Shown here one piece after another: positions 1 to 9,201 of a stretch of DNA of 64,000 bases. A program made the position numbers and the translations under genes. The notes under the pieces were generated by a model that did not search any database, was not told where the DNA came from, and saw only the letters and a list, made by a program, of their open reading frames with translations. The stretch covers positions 14,844 to 78,843 of the forward strand of contig NZ_CANNBM010000008.1 in assembly GCF_947502895.1 (NCBI RefSeq), in the 5' to 3' direction. Each line of letters starts with the position of its first letter. Position 1 is the first letter of the stretch. The stretch is from an uncultured Sulfitobacter sp. Lineage in GTDB: Bacteria > Pseudomonadota > Alphaproteobacteria > Rhodobacterales > Rhodobacteraceae.

Positions 1-454
1 GTCTGAGTTGTGGAGTATAGAGCAGCGCGGCCTGCACCACCCCCTCCACCAGGTAGCGGGTGATCCGGTCTGTCATGCCCAGTTCGGCATGAACGCTGAG
101 TTCGGGCATCCTGAGCTGGAGTGCATCGAGCCATCGAAACCCCAGACGTGGCCACAAGGAATATTGCGCACCGATGGAAATTGCGCGGCTGTACCCTTCG
201 GGAATGGCAATTTGCTGGCGCGCTTCTTCCCAGAGTTTCAGAAGGCTCAGCGCGTAGTGTTCAAACTGTCTACCTTCCGCGGTCAGCACGGCACCCGCCT
301 TCGAGCGGATGAACAGCGGATGGCCCAAACTGTCTTCTAGCCGCTGCACCCGCAGGCTGACGGCGGATTGTGTGACAAACAGGCGATCACATGCAGCGAC
401 GAAGGATCCCGTGTTGGCAACTTCGATAAACGTTTTGATGAGAGTGATGTCCAT
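1..454 (-). CDS. LysR-family transcriptional regulator, N-terminal part (runs off the window)
   Basis: The reading frame opens at an ATG (complement of 452-454) and stays open to base 1, so the C-terminal part lies outside the window. The first 60 residues form the winged helix-turn-helix of LysR regulators, with the recognition helix around QSAVSLRVQRLEDSLG and then PLFIR. The start of the effector-binding domain follows (SIGAQYSLWPRLGFRWL, LVEGVVQAALLY). It is divergent from the small lipoprotein gene. LysR proteins commonly regulate a divergent neighbour, but the target here is inference. The family call is secure; the ligand is unknown. Confidence 0.9.
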   Translation of the reverse strand, partial: MDITLIKTFIEVANTGSFVAACDRLFVTQSAVSLRVQRLEDSLGHPLFIRSKAGAVLTAEGRQFEHYALSLLKLWEEARQQIAIPEGYSRAISIGAQYSLWPRLGFRWLDALQLRMPELSVHAELGMTDRITRYLVEGVVQAALLYTPQLR

Positions 455-705
455 AAGGTCTCCGCTGGTTAAAAGGTGCATGCCGTGCTGATTGGTTGCT
501 CTGCTTCGCTTATACATGAGTATTACGCACGATAAACATAAATGCTATTCGTTATGCTGCTTTTAAAAACACTGCTAAACCAGTTTCAACGAAGACGGAG
601 CGCCCGACATGCGGGCTGCAGGACAGAGGACGTCGCACCTCGGACTGTCACACACCTCCGGCTTTGACCATGAAACCAAGCGGCGCAAACAAAGTGAGTA
701 AGACC

Positions 706-900
706 ATGTTTAACGCAAAGAAAATGATGATTATCGCATTGGTTGGCGCGATGGGCGCGCTTTCTGCCTGCTCGACCAATCAAGTTGCGGACGCCACGGG
801 TGCCACAGCCGGATTTGTAGCCAAGACTGCCGTGAAAGGTACCGTAGGCGTCGGCAAGCTGGCTGTTAAGGGCGTCAAAAAAGTCGCTGCTTCCAGATAA
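706..900 (+). CDS. small lipoprotein with a glycine/alanine/lysine-rich tail
   Basis: This 64-residue protein begins with a hydrophobic signal segment ending in the lipobox LSAC (about residues 15-18), so it should be a lipoprotein. The mature part is short and rich in Ala, Gly, Val and Lys (GVGKLAVKGVKKVAASR). Starts at 664 (TTG) and 670 (ATG) are in frame, but the ATG at 706 places the signal peptide at the N terminus. It is a single-gene unit, closed by a strong terminator 30 bases downstream. No function is recognised; an entericidin-like or envelope role is only a guess. Confidence 0.6.
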   Translation: MFNAKKMMIIALVGAMGALSACSTNQVADATGATAGFVAKTAVKGTVGVGKLAVKGVKKVAASR

Positions 901-929
901 TGTAACCTTTATCCGAACCTGCCAACTAT

Positions 930-959
930 AGCGGCGCGATAGCTCGCGCCGCTTTTTTT
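930..959 (+). terminator. rho-independent terminator after the small lipoprotein gene
   Basis: A perfect 10-bp GC-rich stem (AGCGGCGCGA / TCGCGCCGCT) with a short loop is followed by seven T residues. Confidence 0.9.
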
Positions 960-1128
960 GCGGCGTGCCTACGCAGCTGGTGAAGCTCTGCCGTAATCTG
1001 CCATGTTGTGACCGGCACCATTGCAAGACGGGACGGGCGAAATACCTAACGGTTGTGGCATGACTGTTGAGGGTGGTAGTGACCGTCAACCATCGAGGCC
1101 GCCATCCGCAGTGCCAAAGGACCATCCC

Positions 1129-2274
1129 ATGACAAACGACAGCCCAAAGACCGCGCCTGCGGAGAAATCCGCGCCACAGACCTTGCGCTTTGAGGGGGAT
1201 GACGGTGCGTCGCGCTCTACCTGGATCGCTGCCGCGCTTGTGATTTGCATTGTAGGCTGGATGGGCAGCGGGTTTATTTTTCCTTCCGAAGAGGTAGTGC
1301 CAGAGATCACGCGTGAGGCACCACAGCCTGTTGCAGTGGCAGTCACGGAATCAATGGCGCAATCGGTTACGCAGTTTTATCGCGCCGAAGGGCAGGCCCT
1401 GCCCGACCGTGACACGATGCTGCGGGCCGAAACATCGGGAAGCATCGAAGAGGTGTCTGTCGTAAAAGGCCAGAACGTAGCAGCGGGTGACGTGATCGCG
1501 CGGTTCGATCCTGCCAGCAACGAGGCCGACGCCGTGCGCGCCACCGAAGAGCTTGCCCGTGCGCAACGGGAATTTGACAACGCCGAAAGCCTGCTGGAAC
1601 GCGGGGTCGCCACCGCCGACCGTGTGTCGCAGGCACGCGCTACGCTGGCCGCGGCGCAATCACAGGTCATTGCGGTGAGGCAGGCGGCAAAGGCGCTGAC
1701 GATCACGGCCCCTTTTGCAGGGCGGATCGAAACGCTGGATTTGAACGCAGGCGAGTTTGTTTCCTCGGGGTCGAACGTAGGGCGGCTGGTGGATAATACG
1801 CCGCTGACCATTGCCATTCAGGTGCCGCAGCAATCGCTGACCCGTTTGGCGGCGGGTCAGCCTGCGCGTGTTGCCTTCATCACAGGAGAAGAGCGCGAGG
1901 GCACCGTGACATTTGTCGGCACCTCTGCGGCCTCAGAGACGCGCACTTTCCTTGCCGAGATCGAGGTGCAAAATGAAAACGGGGCGATCCCTGCAGGCAT
2001 TTCGGCCGAGGTGACTATCCCCACAAATGATGTGACCGCCCATTTCGTATCGTCCTCAATTGTGTCGCTGGACACGGAGGGAACGCTGGGCGTGAAAACG
2101 GTGGATGAGAACGATGTCGTTGTCTTTTTCCCGATCGAGGTTGCAAAGGCGCAGATTGACGGCATCTGGGTGACGGGCCTGCCCGATGTTGTACGGGTCA
2201 TCACAGTGGGGCAGGGGTTTGTGAACGCTGGTGAGACTGTAGCGCCCGGCCTTGAGGTGACGGGCGATGAATAG
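1129..2274 (+). CDS. RND efflux membrane fusion (periplasmic adaptor) protein
   Basis: This 381-residue adaptor of the HlyD/AcrA type joins an inner-membrane RND pump to an outer-membrane channel. Residues 31-51 form one membrane helix that anchors it. A lipoyl-like segment follows (ETSGSIEEVSVVKGQNVAAGDVIARF), then an alpha-helical hairpin rich in Ala, Gln and Arg (about 125-190), then a beta-barrel region. The ATG at 1129 has AAAGGA just upstream and is preferred over the in-frame start at 1021. The end overlaps the RND permease gene by 8 bases, so the two are translationally coupled. No outer-membrane factor is nearby. Confidence 0.9.
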   Translation: MTNDSPKTAPAEKSAPQTLRFEGDDGASRSTWIAAALVICIVGWMGSGFIFPSEEVVPEITREAPQPVAVAVTESMAQSVTQFYRAEGQALPDRDTMLRAETSGSIEEVSVVKGQNVAAGDVIARFDPASNEADAVRATEELARAQREFDNAESLLERGVATADRVSQARATLAAAQSQVIAVRQAAKALTITAPFAGRIETLDLNAGEFVSSGSNVGRLVDNTPLTIAIQVPQQSLTRLAAGQPARVAFITGEEREGTVTFVGTSAASETRTFLAEIEVQNENGAIPAGISAEVTIPTNDVTAHFVSSSIVSLDTEGTLGVKTVDENDVVVFFPIEVAKAQIDGIWVTGLPDVVRVITVGQGFVNAGETVAPGLEVTGDE

Positions 2275-5200
2275 CATCATCAACGCTGCGTTTTCACGGT
2301 CGCGCGTGGTCGTTATGGCGCTTTTTATGATATTGGCAGTAGGGGTCTATGCCTATTCCGCCATCCCCAAAGAAGCTAACCCCGAAGTGCCGCTGCCGTT
2401 GTTCTATGTCTCGACAGGGCTGGACGGTATCAGCCCGGGGGATGCGGAGCGTTTGTTGCTGGAGCCGCTGGAAAGGGAATTCGGCTCGATCGAGGGGTTG
2501 GAAAGCCTTAAATCGGACGCGGCTGAAGGGTTCGTCAGCCTCCAGCTTGAGTTTAGTCCAGGTGGTGACAACACCGAGGCGTTGGACAAGGTACGCGATG
2601 CGGTGGACCGCGCCGAAAGTGACTTGCCCGAAGATGCCTATGACGTCACCATTACCGAGATCAACCTCGCCCTGTTCCCGATTATCACGGCGATCCTTTC
2701 CGGCCCTGTACCGGAACGCGCGCTGAACGATCTAGCCGAAACCCTGCAAGAAGAAATTGAAGGTCTGCCCGGTGTTCTGGAGGTAGATATCGGCGGGCAA
2801 CGGTTCGAGTTTCTGGAGGTCCTGATCGACCCCACGGTGTTCCAGACCTATAACCTGTCCTTTGACGAGCTGATCGGACAGGTCCAGCGGAACAACCGTT
2901 TAATTGCTGCCGGGGCTATCGAGACGGGGGCAGGGCGGATCGTTCTCAAGGTACCGGGCCTGATCGAAAGCCTTGAGGATGTGATGGCCATGCCCGTCAA
3001 AGTGCGGGGCAACGCGGTGGTTACCTTTGGCGATATTGCCACGATCCGCAGAGCGTTTGAGGACCCTACATCGTTTGCACGGATTAACGGCCAGCCAGCT
3101 CTCGCGCTGGAGATCAAAAAACGCTCGGGCGCGAATGTGATCGAGACTGTGGATGCGGTGCGCGCGCTGGTGGCCGAGCTTGAGGCCGACTGGCCAGAGA
3201 ATATCGAAATCACCTATCTTCAGGACCAGTCCGAGCAAGTGAAAACATTTCTCAGTGATCTGGAGGCGAATGTGATTGCAGCCGTGATCCTTGTGATGAT
3301 TGTGATCGTGCTTGCGCTTGGGCTGCGCTCTGCCGTGCTGGTCGGCCTCTCGATTCCGGGCGCGTTTTTTGCAGGGATCATTGCGATTTGGGCAATGGGG
3401 TATTCGATGAATATCATTGTTCTGTTTGCCCTAATCCTTGTGGTGGGGATGCTGGTGGACGGGGCAATTGTCACCACAGAACTGGCAGACCGGAAGTTAC
3501 AGGAAGGTGCATCAGCACGCGATGCCTATGCGTTCGCGGCCAAGCGAATGGCGTGGCCGATCATTGCTTCGACTGCGACAACGCTGTCTGTGTTCTTCCC
3601 GCTTCTGTTCTGGTCGGGGATGGTGGGTGAGTTTATGAAATATCTGCCGATCACAGTGATTGTTACGCTGACCGCATCGTTGTTCATGGCGCTGATTTTC
3701 ATTCCGGTTGTGGGCGGCCTGATCGGGAAGCGACAGCCGCAATCGGCCAAAGCCAAGGCCAAGATGCATGCCGCCGAAATTGGTGATCCGCGCAACATGG
3801 GCGGGATCACGGGCGCTTATGTGCGGCTGTTGGAATGGGCCATTCTGCGCCCTGCGGCGACCGTCTTGCTGGCACTGGCGCTGTTGCTGGGGTGTTTTGC
3901 CGCCTACGGGCAGTTTGGGAAGGGTGTCACCTTCTTTCCCAGCGTAGAGCCGGAATTTATGCAGGTTCAAGTCCGTGCGCGCGACAATTTCTCGATCTTC
4001 GAGCGCGATGCGCTGGTGCGCGTGGTCGAGGACCGTCTGCTGGATTATGACGAGATAGCGAGCATTTATGCCCGCTCCACCATGAGCGCGGGGCAGGGCG
4101 ACGAGGAAACCATCGGTACGCTGCAGTTGGAACTGACCGACTGGGACAGGCGCCGCACCGCTGCCGAAATCGGCGTGGACATACGCAAAAGCGTGGCCGA
4201 TATCGCAGGCATTGACGTGCAGGTGCAGACCGAAAGCGGTGGCCCCACCACGGGCAAGCCTGTGAACCTGCGTATCACGGCGCGCAATCCGGATGTGCAG
4301 GCAGATGCAGTAGCGCAGATTCGCGATGTCATGGACCGTATGGGCAGTTTCACAGATGTGACCGATACCCGCCCTGTCCCGGGGGTGGAGGTGTCTATCC
4401 TTGTCAACCGTGCAGAGGCGGCACGGTTTGGTGCGGATGTCAGTCTGTTGGGGCAGGCGGTTCAGCTGTTGACCCAGGGCATCACAGTAGCCGACTACCG
4501 CCCCGATGACTTCGACGGGTTGCTGGACATCCGTGTGCGCTTTCCGCGCGAAGAGCGGTCATTGGCAGAACTGGCAGGCCTGCGGGTGCCGACCGAAGCA
4601 GGGTTGGTCCCCATTTCAAACTTCGTAACCTTTGTCCCGTCGGAGCGCACAGGCATCATCCGACGCATAGACGAAAAACGTGTCACTACGATCGAGGCGA
4701 ATGTTGCAGCAGGGGTATTGGTCAATGATGCGGTGAATGCGCTGACCGCTGCGCTCAATGAGGGTGATCTGCCCGAGGGGGTCGAATTCTCTTTCGCGGG
4801 CGAAGCGGAGGATCAGGCCGAGAGCATGAATTTCCTGATCGGCGCTTTCGCCACAGCTATCTTTTTGATGTTCGTTATACTGGTGTTGCAGTTCAACAGT
4901 TTCTTTCAGGCTTTCATCGTAATGAGCGCGATTATTTTCTCTGTCGCGGGGGTTCTGTTGGGGCTGTTGGTCACGGGGCGGCCGTTTGGCATTGTGATGG
5001 GGGGCATCGGGGTGATCGCGCTAGCGGGCATTGTGGTGAACAACAACATTGTGCTGATCGACACGTTCAACGATCTCAGGCGTAGCGGGCAAGCGCCGCT
5101 AGAGGCGGCTTTGCGTACAGGCGCGCAGCGATTGCGGCCTGTGGTACTGACCTCTGTCACCACTGCCCTCGGATTGATGCCCATGGTGATCGGGTTGAAC

Positions 5201-5365
5201 CTCAATTTTTTCACGCGCGAGATTGTCTATGGCGCACCTTCAACACAATGGTGGACCGAGCTGTCCTCGGCGATTGCAGGGGGGCTGGTGGTTGCCACAG
5301 TGCTGACGCTGGTGCTGACGCCTGCGATGCTGATGCTGGGAGAGCGGCGGGCAAGGCGGCCCTGA
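2267..5365 (+). CDS. RND-family efflux permease (AcrB/MexF type)
   Basis: This 1032-residue proton-driven inner-membrane pump has the usual RND length and twelve-helix layout: a helix near residues 10-30, a first periplasmic domain, helices about 335-480, a second periplasmic domain and a final helix block from about 855. The TM4 segment reads GMLVDGAIVTTELADRK, so only one Asp of the usual VDDA pair is present. NNNIVLIDTFNDLRR marks the TM10-11 region. It is coupled to the adaptor upstream by an 8-base overlap. The substrate cannot be read from the sequence. Confidence 0.92.
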   Translation: MNSIINAAFSRSRVVVMALFMILAVGVYAYSAIPKEANPEVPLPLFYVSTGLDGISPGDAERLLLEPLEREFGSIEGLESLKSDAAEGFVSLQLEFSPGGDNTEALDKVRDAVDRAESDLPEDAYDVTITEINLALFPIITAILSGPVPERALNDLAETLQEEIEGLPGVLEVDIGGQRFEFLEVLIDPTVFQTYNLSFDELIGQVQRNNRLIAAGAIETGAGRIVLKVPGLIESLEDVMAMPVKVRGNAVVTFGDIATIRRAFEDPTSFARINGQPALALEIKKRSGANVIETVDAVRALVAELEADWPENIEITYLQDQSEQVKTFLSDLEANVIAAVILVMIVIVLALGLRSAVLVGLSIPGAFFAGIIAIWAMGYSMNIIVLFALILVVGMLVDGAIVTTELADRKLQEGASARDAYAFAAKRMAWPIIASTATTLSVFFPLLFWSGMVGEFMKYLPITVIVTLTASLFMALIFIPVVGGLIGKRQPQSAKAKAKMHAAEIGDPRNMGGITGAYVRLLEWAILRPAATVLLALALLLGCFAAYGQFGKGVTFFPSVEPEFMQVQVRARDNFSIFERDALVRVVEDRLLDYDEIASIYARSTMSAGQGDEETIGTLQLELTDWDRRRTAAEIGVDIRKSVADIAGIDVQVQTESGGPTTGKPVNLRITARNPDVQADAVAQIRDVMDRMGSFTDVTDTRPVPGVEVSILVNRAEAARFGADVSLLGQAVQLLTQGITVADYRPDDFDGLLDIRVRFPREERSLAELAGLRVPTEAGLVPISNFVTFVPSERTGIIRRIDEKRVTTIEANVAAGVLVNDAVNALTAALNEGDLPEGVEFSFAGEAEDQAESMNFLIGAFATAIFLMFVILVLQFNSFFQAFIVMSAIIFSVAGVLLGLLVTGRPFGIVMGGIGVIALAGIVVNNNIVLIDTFNDLRRSGQAPLEAALRTGAQRLRPVVLTSVTTALGLMPMVIGLNLNFFTREIVYGAPSTQWWTELSSAIAGGLVVATVLTLVLTPAMLMLGERRARRP

Positions 5366-5447
5366 GAACGCCACGGCAGGCTGTGCAATTTTTTGTGGAA
5401 CCCTTTGGTCCGAGCGTCGTTGGTTTCGGAGTCAGAGGAGATACGAG

Positions 5448-6314
5448 TTGGAGCCAGTCGAGATTTTAGCAGACCAGTTGCGCGGAATGGCACGGGCTGC
5501 GATTGAGTTATTGCCTCAGGCCGTTGTCGCACTTGCGGTCGTTATTATTGTCGCGTTGCTGAACAAGCTGGGCAAGATGCTGATGCAGCGTGTGCTGGGC
5601 CGTATGCGGCTGCGACAGAGCCTCAAGGAACTGTTGATCCTGCTATTCTCTATCGTGATATGGACGACAGGTATTATGATCGCGGCGGTGATCCTGTTTC
5701 CCGGGCTAACGCCTGCCAGTATCCTGACGGGCCTTGGCATCGGATCGGTCGCAATCGGTTTTGCCTTTAAGGATGTGTTCGAAAATTTCCTTGCGGGGAT
5801 CATCATTCTGTTCAGACGCGAAATGCGGATTGGTGATCATATCGAATGTGAGGGGATCGAAGGCGAGGTGAAACACATCGCGATCCGCGAAAGCCATATC
5901 CGGCAGACAGACGGGCAGTTGATAATTGTCCCCAACTCTATCCTGTTCAAGAATCCCGTCGTGATCCGCACGGACAAGGATCACAGACGCATCCGCATCA
6001 TCTGTGGCGTGTCCTATGACACCGATGTCGATGCCGCGAGAGATGTAATAAGCGATGCCATCACCGCCTGTGAAACCGTCCAGCAGGACGCGGGCCCCGT
6101 TCAGGTATTTGCAAACGAGTTCGGAGATTCATCTGTGAATTTCGAGGTGACGTGGTGGGCAGGCTCAACGCCTGCGGACGTGCGTCGCTCCCGCGATCAG
6201 GTGGTTGCGGGGATCAAACGTGCGCTGGACAATGCAGGCATTGAAATTCCCTTCCCCTATAGAACACTCACGTTCAAAGAGCCGCTACCCCTTCAGAGCC
6301 CGAAGGCGGACTAG
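5448..6314 (+). CDS. small-conductance mechanosensitive channel, MscS family
   Basis: This 288-residue membrane protein has three N-terminal helices (about 20-40, 58-85, 90-110) leading into the MscS signature GIGSVAIGFAFKDVFENFLAG, a pore helix plus hinge. A cytoplasmic beta domain follows (RIGDHIECEGIEGEV, LIIVPNSILFKNPV). MscS channels open on membrane tension and release solutes after osmotic downshock. Translation starts at a TTG at 5448, about 7 bases after AGAGGAG; no better in-frame ATG exists. The 82-base gap after the RND gene allows co-transcription. Confidence 0.9.
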   Translation: MEPVEILADQLRGMARAAIELLPQAVVALAVVIIVALLNKLGKMLMQRVLGRMRLRQSLKELLILLFSIVIWTTGIMIAAVILFPGLTPASILTGLGIGSVAIGFAFKDVFENFLAGIIILFRREMRIGDHIECEGIEGEVKHIAIRESHIRQTDGQLIIVPNSILFKNPVVIRTDKDHRRIRIICGVSYDTDVDAARDVISDAITACETVQQDAGPVQVFANEFGDSSVNFEVTWWAGSTPADVRRSRDQVVAGIKRALDNAGIEIPFPYRTLTFKEPLPLQSPKAD

Positions 6315-7120
6315 CGCGAACTACTCATTGCCCGCAGGGACCAGCATCCCTGCCGGCAACGGACTAGGGACCAATTCACGTCAGTTTCGTGGCACACCGA
6401 GGATGTCGCTGATGCCCCGTATTCGCGCTCGTTTGCGATATCGGGTTTGGCCCCTTTGGCAACGCCGTCGCGCGGTGTGGCGATGATCTCGCCGGTGGGG
6501 GCGTCATAGCCCAAGCCGTGGAAGTGGCGCAGGCGCTGATCGCTTATGCCACGGAGATGATGGAATGGGCGAGGTGGGGCTTGCCGTCATTGCCGACCCC
6601 AACAATAGTCGGCGCTGGTCGTGCGGGGGCTGACGGCCTTGGTGATCCTTTCAGGGCTGACGGGGCCTTTCCCTGTGTCGCTGATCTTTACCGCTGCCTT
6701 AATTAATCTGCTGTTCCAGATCTGCGATGCCTTCGGGGCGGTCGGCCTGTCGTGCGGCGCTATCAGTGAGCGGGACACATTCGGTTGCCTTGTCACTATC
6801 CTGAACATGTCTGTGGGGCAGCTGGCCCTTGGCATTTGCCTTGCGACGCAGACAGAACCACAGGCCAGTCATTTCGAGGACAAGGTGTTCTGCACCTCGA
6901 AGCATGAGCAGACTTGGACGAAGGGTAAATTTAAAGCTCACAGCGTGAGCTGTGCTTTTGGACGCGAATAGTGTGGAGATACTAGCCAAGATCGGCGATG
7001 AAGTGATTACCTCGCTGCATGAAAGCCAAGCAGTTTTATAGCGGCCACTTTCGCCGCATGTCTTGCATAGGCTGCGCGGCTTTTTCGTGGAAGGGGCTTT
7101 GCCTGTACTGTCTGAAAGGC
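6315..7120. other. about 0.8 kb without a convincing gene; possible decayed coding DNA
   Basis: Short frames exist on both strands but none has both a recognisable start and a family resemblance. On the minus strand, stretches around 6390-6520 (GYDAPTGEIIATPRDG) and 6590-6710 (AAVKISDTGKGPVSPERI) look protein-like but sit in different frames with stops between them. That is what a frameshifted, decaying gene looks like. The original family was not recognised. A 7-bp hairpin (AGCTCAC/GTGAGCT) lies near 6934-6950. Confidence 0.45.
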
Positions 7121-7156
7121 AAAAAGGCGCGCCTCATTTTAATGAGACGCGCCTTG
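7121..7156 (-). terminator. rho-independent terminator ending the DUF883/DUF1469/DUF3618 unit
   Basis: Read on the minus strand, an almost perfect long hairpin (AAGGCGCG..CTCATT / AATGAG..CGCGCCTT) is followed by TTTTT. It sits 25-60 bases after the DUF3618 stop codon. Confidence 0.9.
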
Positions 7157-7180
7157 CGTGTTTTGGTCGTGCCAGACCGC

Positions 7181-7930
7181 CTAGCCTGCGGATTGGGTCT
7201 CGCCTTGCAGCGTGGATTTTGCTGCGGCGTGGGCTTTGTTTACTTCGTCCTGCAGGGTCGCGCGGGCGCGGGCCATTGCGGCGTCGCGGTGCTCGCCCAG
7301 CAGATCGTCTTCACGACGGGTGGACGGTAAAAGCGCGCCGACCAATGCACCCAGACCTAGAGCAAGTGCGCCAACGGCGAGCGGCTGATCATGCATAAAG
7401 GTCTGCGACTTTTGCACAGCAGCGCGGGTCTGGGCCTCGACCTTTTCCTGTGCATCCACGACGGCTTCTCGCGCGGCGATCACGCGTGTCCGCGCAGCAG
7501 GTGACAGGGTATCAAGACCGTCATTCAGCTTGGTGCGCAACCATGCTGCGCGAGGTGTATCATCTTCCTGCATCATTCCTGTGTACTCCTGTTTGATCTC
7601 GTCGTCTGCGGCTGCGACACGCGCGTCAAATCCGACATAGGCGTCTTCGGTTGGAACCAGTGTGGGCGTCGGGCGGCGTGTTTCGGGACGGGTGCCTGTG
7701 CCGGTCAGTAACAAACCGATGCCAACACCCACCAGTGCGAAGGCGGCGGGGTTCTGCTTTGCTGCGCCCCATGCCTGACGTCCGATGTCACCGCCGTATG
7801 TTTCGGCAAGCATGGTCGCATGGTTCTGAATGTTCTCGGGGTTTACCGCGCTAGACAGCGCATCAAGTGAAGCAGCCAGTTCCTGTCGCTCTGCGGCTGC
7901 GGTGCGTTCAATTGCTTTGTACTCAGACAT
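7181..7930 (-). CDS. DUF3618-type membrane-associated stress protein
   Basis: This 249-residue protein has an N-terminal segment (IERTAAAERQELAASLDALSS) that matches the DUF3618 pattern. A first hydrophobic helix follows (AAFALVGVGIGLLLTG, about 75-95), then a long charged alpha-helical middle, then a second short helix near the end (AVGALALGLGALVGALL). The start at 7930 is preceded by GGAGCG. It overlaps the holin-like gene by 8 bases. DUF3618, DUF1469 and DUF883 genes often travel together in alphaproteobacteria. Their exact role is unknown, though an envelope-stress role fits the promoter upstream. Confidence 0.75.
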   Translation of the reverse strand: MSEYKAIERTAAAERQELAASLDALSSAVNPENIQNHATMLAETYGGDIGRQAWGAAKQNPAAFALVGVGIGLLLTGTGTRPETRRPTPTLVPTEDAYVGFDARVAAADDEIKQEYTGMMQEDDTPRAAWLRTKLNDGLDTLSPAARTRVIAAREAVVDAQEKVEAQTRAAVQKSQTFMHDQPLAVGALALGLGALVGALLPSTRREDDLLGEHRDAAMARARATLQDEVNKAHAAAKSTLQGETQSAG

Positions 7931-8318
7931 TTGTCGCTCCTTTGACGGTGGCTGCATCGCGTTGCAGGTTGTTGAGCGTTCGCGTTGGCTCAAGCGCGGC
8001 GGCGGACAGGCGGGACTTCCCCACCAGCACAAGGATAACTGCTACGATCAGAACACCACCGCCAACGATCAGCGCCGCCGTTCCAGCGGATAAGCCTGTC
8101 GTTGCAATATAGGCAACCAGCGCGCCAGCCAGCACGTTGAGGCCCGTCAGCGCCAGAATGGCGGCAACAACCATCATCGCAATACCAGCACCGGCGCGGG
8201 ACACATTATTGGCGATCTCGGCCTTGGCCAGCTGTAGCTCGGTCTGCATGAGGTTTGCGAAATTGCGCAGTGTATCTACAAGAAGGGTCGGCGCTTGTCT
8301 TGGGTCAGGATGGGACAT
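7923..8318 (-). CDS. phage-holin-like (DUF1469/Phage_holin_3_6) membrane protein
   Basis: This 131-residue protein has an amphipathic N terminus (LQLAKAEIANNVSRAG). Two strong adjacent membrane helices follow (about 47-70 and 78-102), ending in a Lys/Arg stop-transfer. This is the DUF1469 layout; the holin name comes from topology and does not show lysis activity. The start at 8318 leaves a 14-base overlap with the upstream DUF883 gene and an 8-base overlap with the DUF3618 gene, so all three should be translated from one mRNA. Confidence 0.75.
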   Translation of the reverse strand: MSHPDPRQAPTLLVDTLRNFANLMQTELQLAKAEIANNVSRAGAGIAMMVVAAILALTGLNVLAGALVAYIATTGLSAGTAALIVGGGVLIVAVILVLVGKSRLSAAALEPTRTLNNLQRDAATVKGATNV

Positions 8319-8775
8319 CGAAACCTCGCGTTGTAGCAATTGGCGTACCTTGTGCGCTCCACGGATCTCTGGCTGCGTTGTCATAGTCGACACGTGCAGG
8401 ATCGCGGGCCTTGAGAAAGCGTGTGGCGGCAAAACCCAGAAGTGCAGCGCCGCCGATAAACAAGGCGGGATGCTGGCGGGCGAAATTGCTCACGTCGCGG
8501 GTGGCTGTGTTCAGGTCAACTGTGCGCAGGCGGCTGGCCAAACCTTCCACCTGATCCGCGATCTGGTGTGCGGCCCGCGCCTGCAGACTGTCGCTGCCGA
8601 ACTCATTCGCGGCGGCATCTGCGGCGTTGGTTGCATTCGTTACCTTTTCGGCTGCAGCATCGCGCAACTGTTCTGTCTTACGCTCCGCTTCAGAATAGAT
8701 CGCTTCTTTTGCGTTGTTGCCCAAGTCGTGTGCCTTGGTCTTGACGTCTTGTGTCAGATCATCATGTGTCGGCAT
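8305..8775 (-). CDS. DUF883-family (ElaB/YqjD-like) protein
   Basis: This 156-residue protein is mostly charged alpha helix (KAHDLGNNAKEAIYSEAERK, with Ala-rich heptads). One C-terminal hydrophobic anchor carries the DUF883 pattern FARQHPALFIGGAALLGFAATRFL (about 112-137). E. coli relatives (ElaB, YqjD) are tail-anchored, stress-induced and ribosome-associated; that role is only transferred by analogy. It lies 27 bases after the first DUF883 gene, in the same orientation. Confidence 0.78.
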   Translation of the reverse strand: MPTHDDLTQDVKTKAHDLGNNAKEAIYSEAERKTEQLRDAAAEKVTNATNAADAAANEFGSDSLQARAAHQIADQVEGLASRLRTVDLNTATRDVSNFARQHPALFIGGAALLGFAATRFLKARDPARVDYDNAARDPWSAQGTPIATTRGFDVPS

Positions 8776-8802
8776 GAGAATATCCTTTCTTCAGCTAGAG
8801 AG

Positions 8803-9129
8803 TTACGAGCGTTTGGTGGCCAATACGCCGATCAGAATACCGATACCTGCAGCAGCAGCGAGCGATGCGGCGGGGTTGCGCCGTACGAAGGTCGCGGCAT
8901 CATCTGCCATATTCTGAAAATCGATGTTGGTGCGGTCGCGTAGGGTATCTGCCATCTCGTCGAAAGAGGGGATCGCATCTTTCACGCGCTCCGCTGCGGC
9001 TTGCGCGGCGTTGGCGGACTTCGCGTTCAGTGTGTCTTCGCCCACGTATTTTGGGTCTGTATCGCCGGTTTTGGCCTGTGCGGGATTTGCTGGTTTGGCT
9101 TTACGGGTTGTCGATTTTGAAGTTGTCAT
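8803..9129 (-). CDS. DUF883-family (ElaB/YqjD-like) protein, first gene of the unit
   Basis: This 108-residue protein has a Lys/Ala-rich N terminus, a helical middle and the C-terminal anchor FVRRNPAASLAAAAGIGILIGVLA typical of DUF883. The ATG at 9129 is preceded by AAAGGAG. It is the promoter-proximal gene of a four-gene minus-strand unit (DUF883, DUF883, DUF1469, DUF3618). An EcfG-type promoter lies about 30-50 bases upstream. Confidence 0.8.
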   Translation of the reverse strand: MTTSKSTTRKAKPANPAQAKTGDTDPKYVGEDTLNAKSANAAQAAAERVKDAIPSFDEMADTLRDRTNIDFQNMADDAATFVRRNPAASLAAAAGIGILIGVLATKRS

Positions 9130-9155
9130 AATTTAATCTCCTTTGTTACTGGGTT

Positions 9156-9181
9156 AACGGCTACTGCGTGCGATCAGTTCC
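9156..9181 (-). promoter_or_regulatory. EcfG-type general stress promoter before the DUF883 unit
   Basis: On the minus strand GGAAC and CGTT are separated by 17 bases. This fits the EcfG pattern GGAAC-N16/17-CGTT, 27 bases from the DUF883 start codon. Confidence 0.75.
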
Positions 9182-9201
9182 CTGAAATCGGCGTAATGGG
9201 G

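Noticed and set aside
586..1125. 179-residue minus-strand frame over the small lipoprotein gene and its terminator
   Set aside because: Runs antisense through a clear lipoprotein gene and a rho-independent terminator; rich in Arg, Trp and Cys as shadow frames are.
6932..6955. Hairpin AGCTCAC/GTGAGCT as a terminator
   Set aside because: Short stem, no proper T-tract directly after it and no gene ending there.
6621..6971. 116-residue plus-strand frame with hydrophobic N-terminal part
   Set aside because: No ribosome site, no recognisable family, and the opposite strand looks more protein-like; treated as part of a dark or decayed region.
8137..8943. 268-residue plus-strand frame over the DUF1469 and DUF883 genes
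   Set aside because: Antisense to three overlapping real genes; Cys- and Gly-rich shadow.
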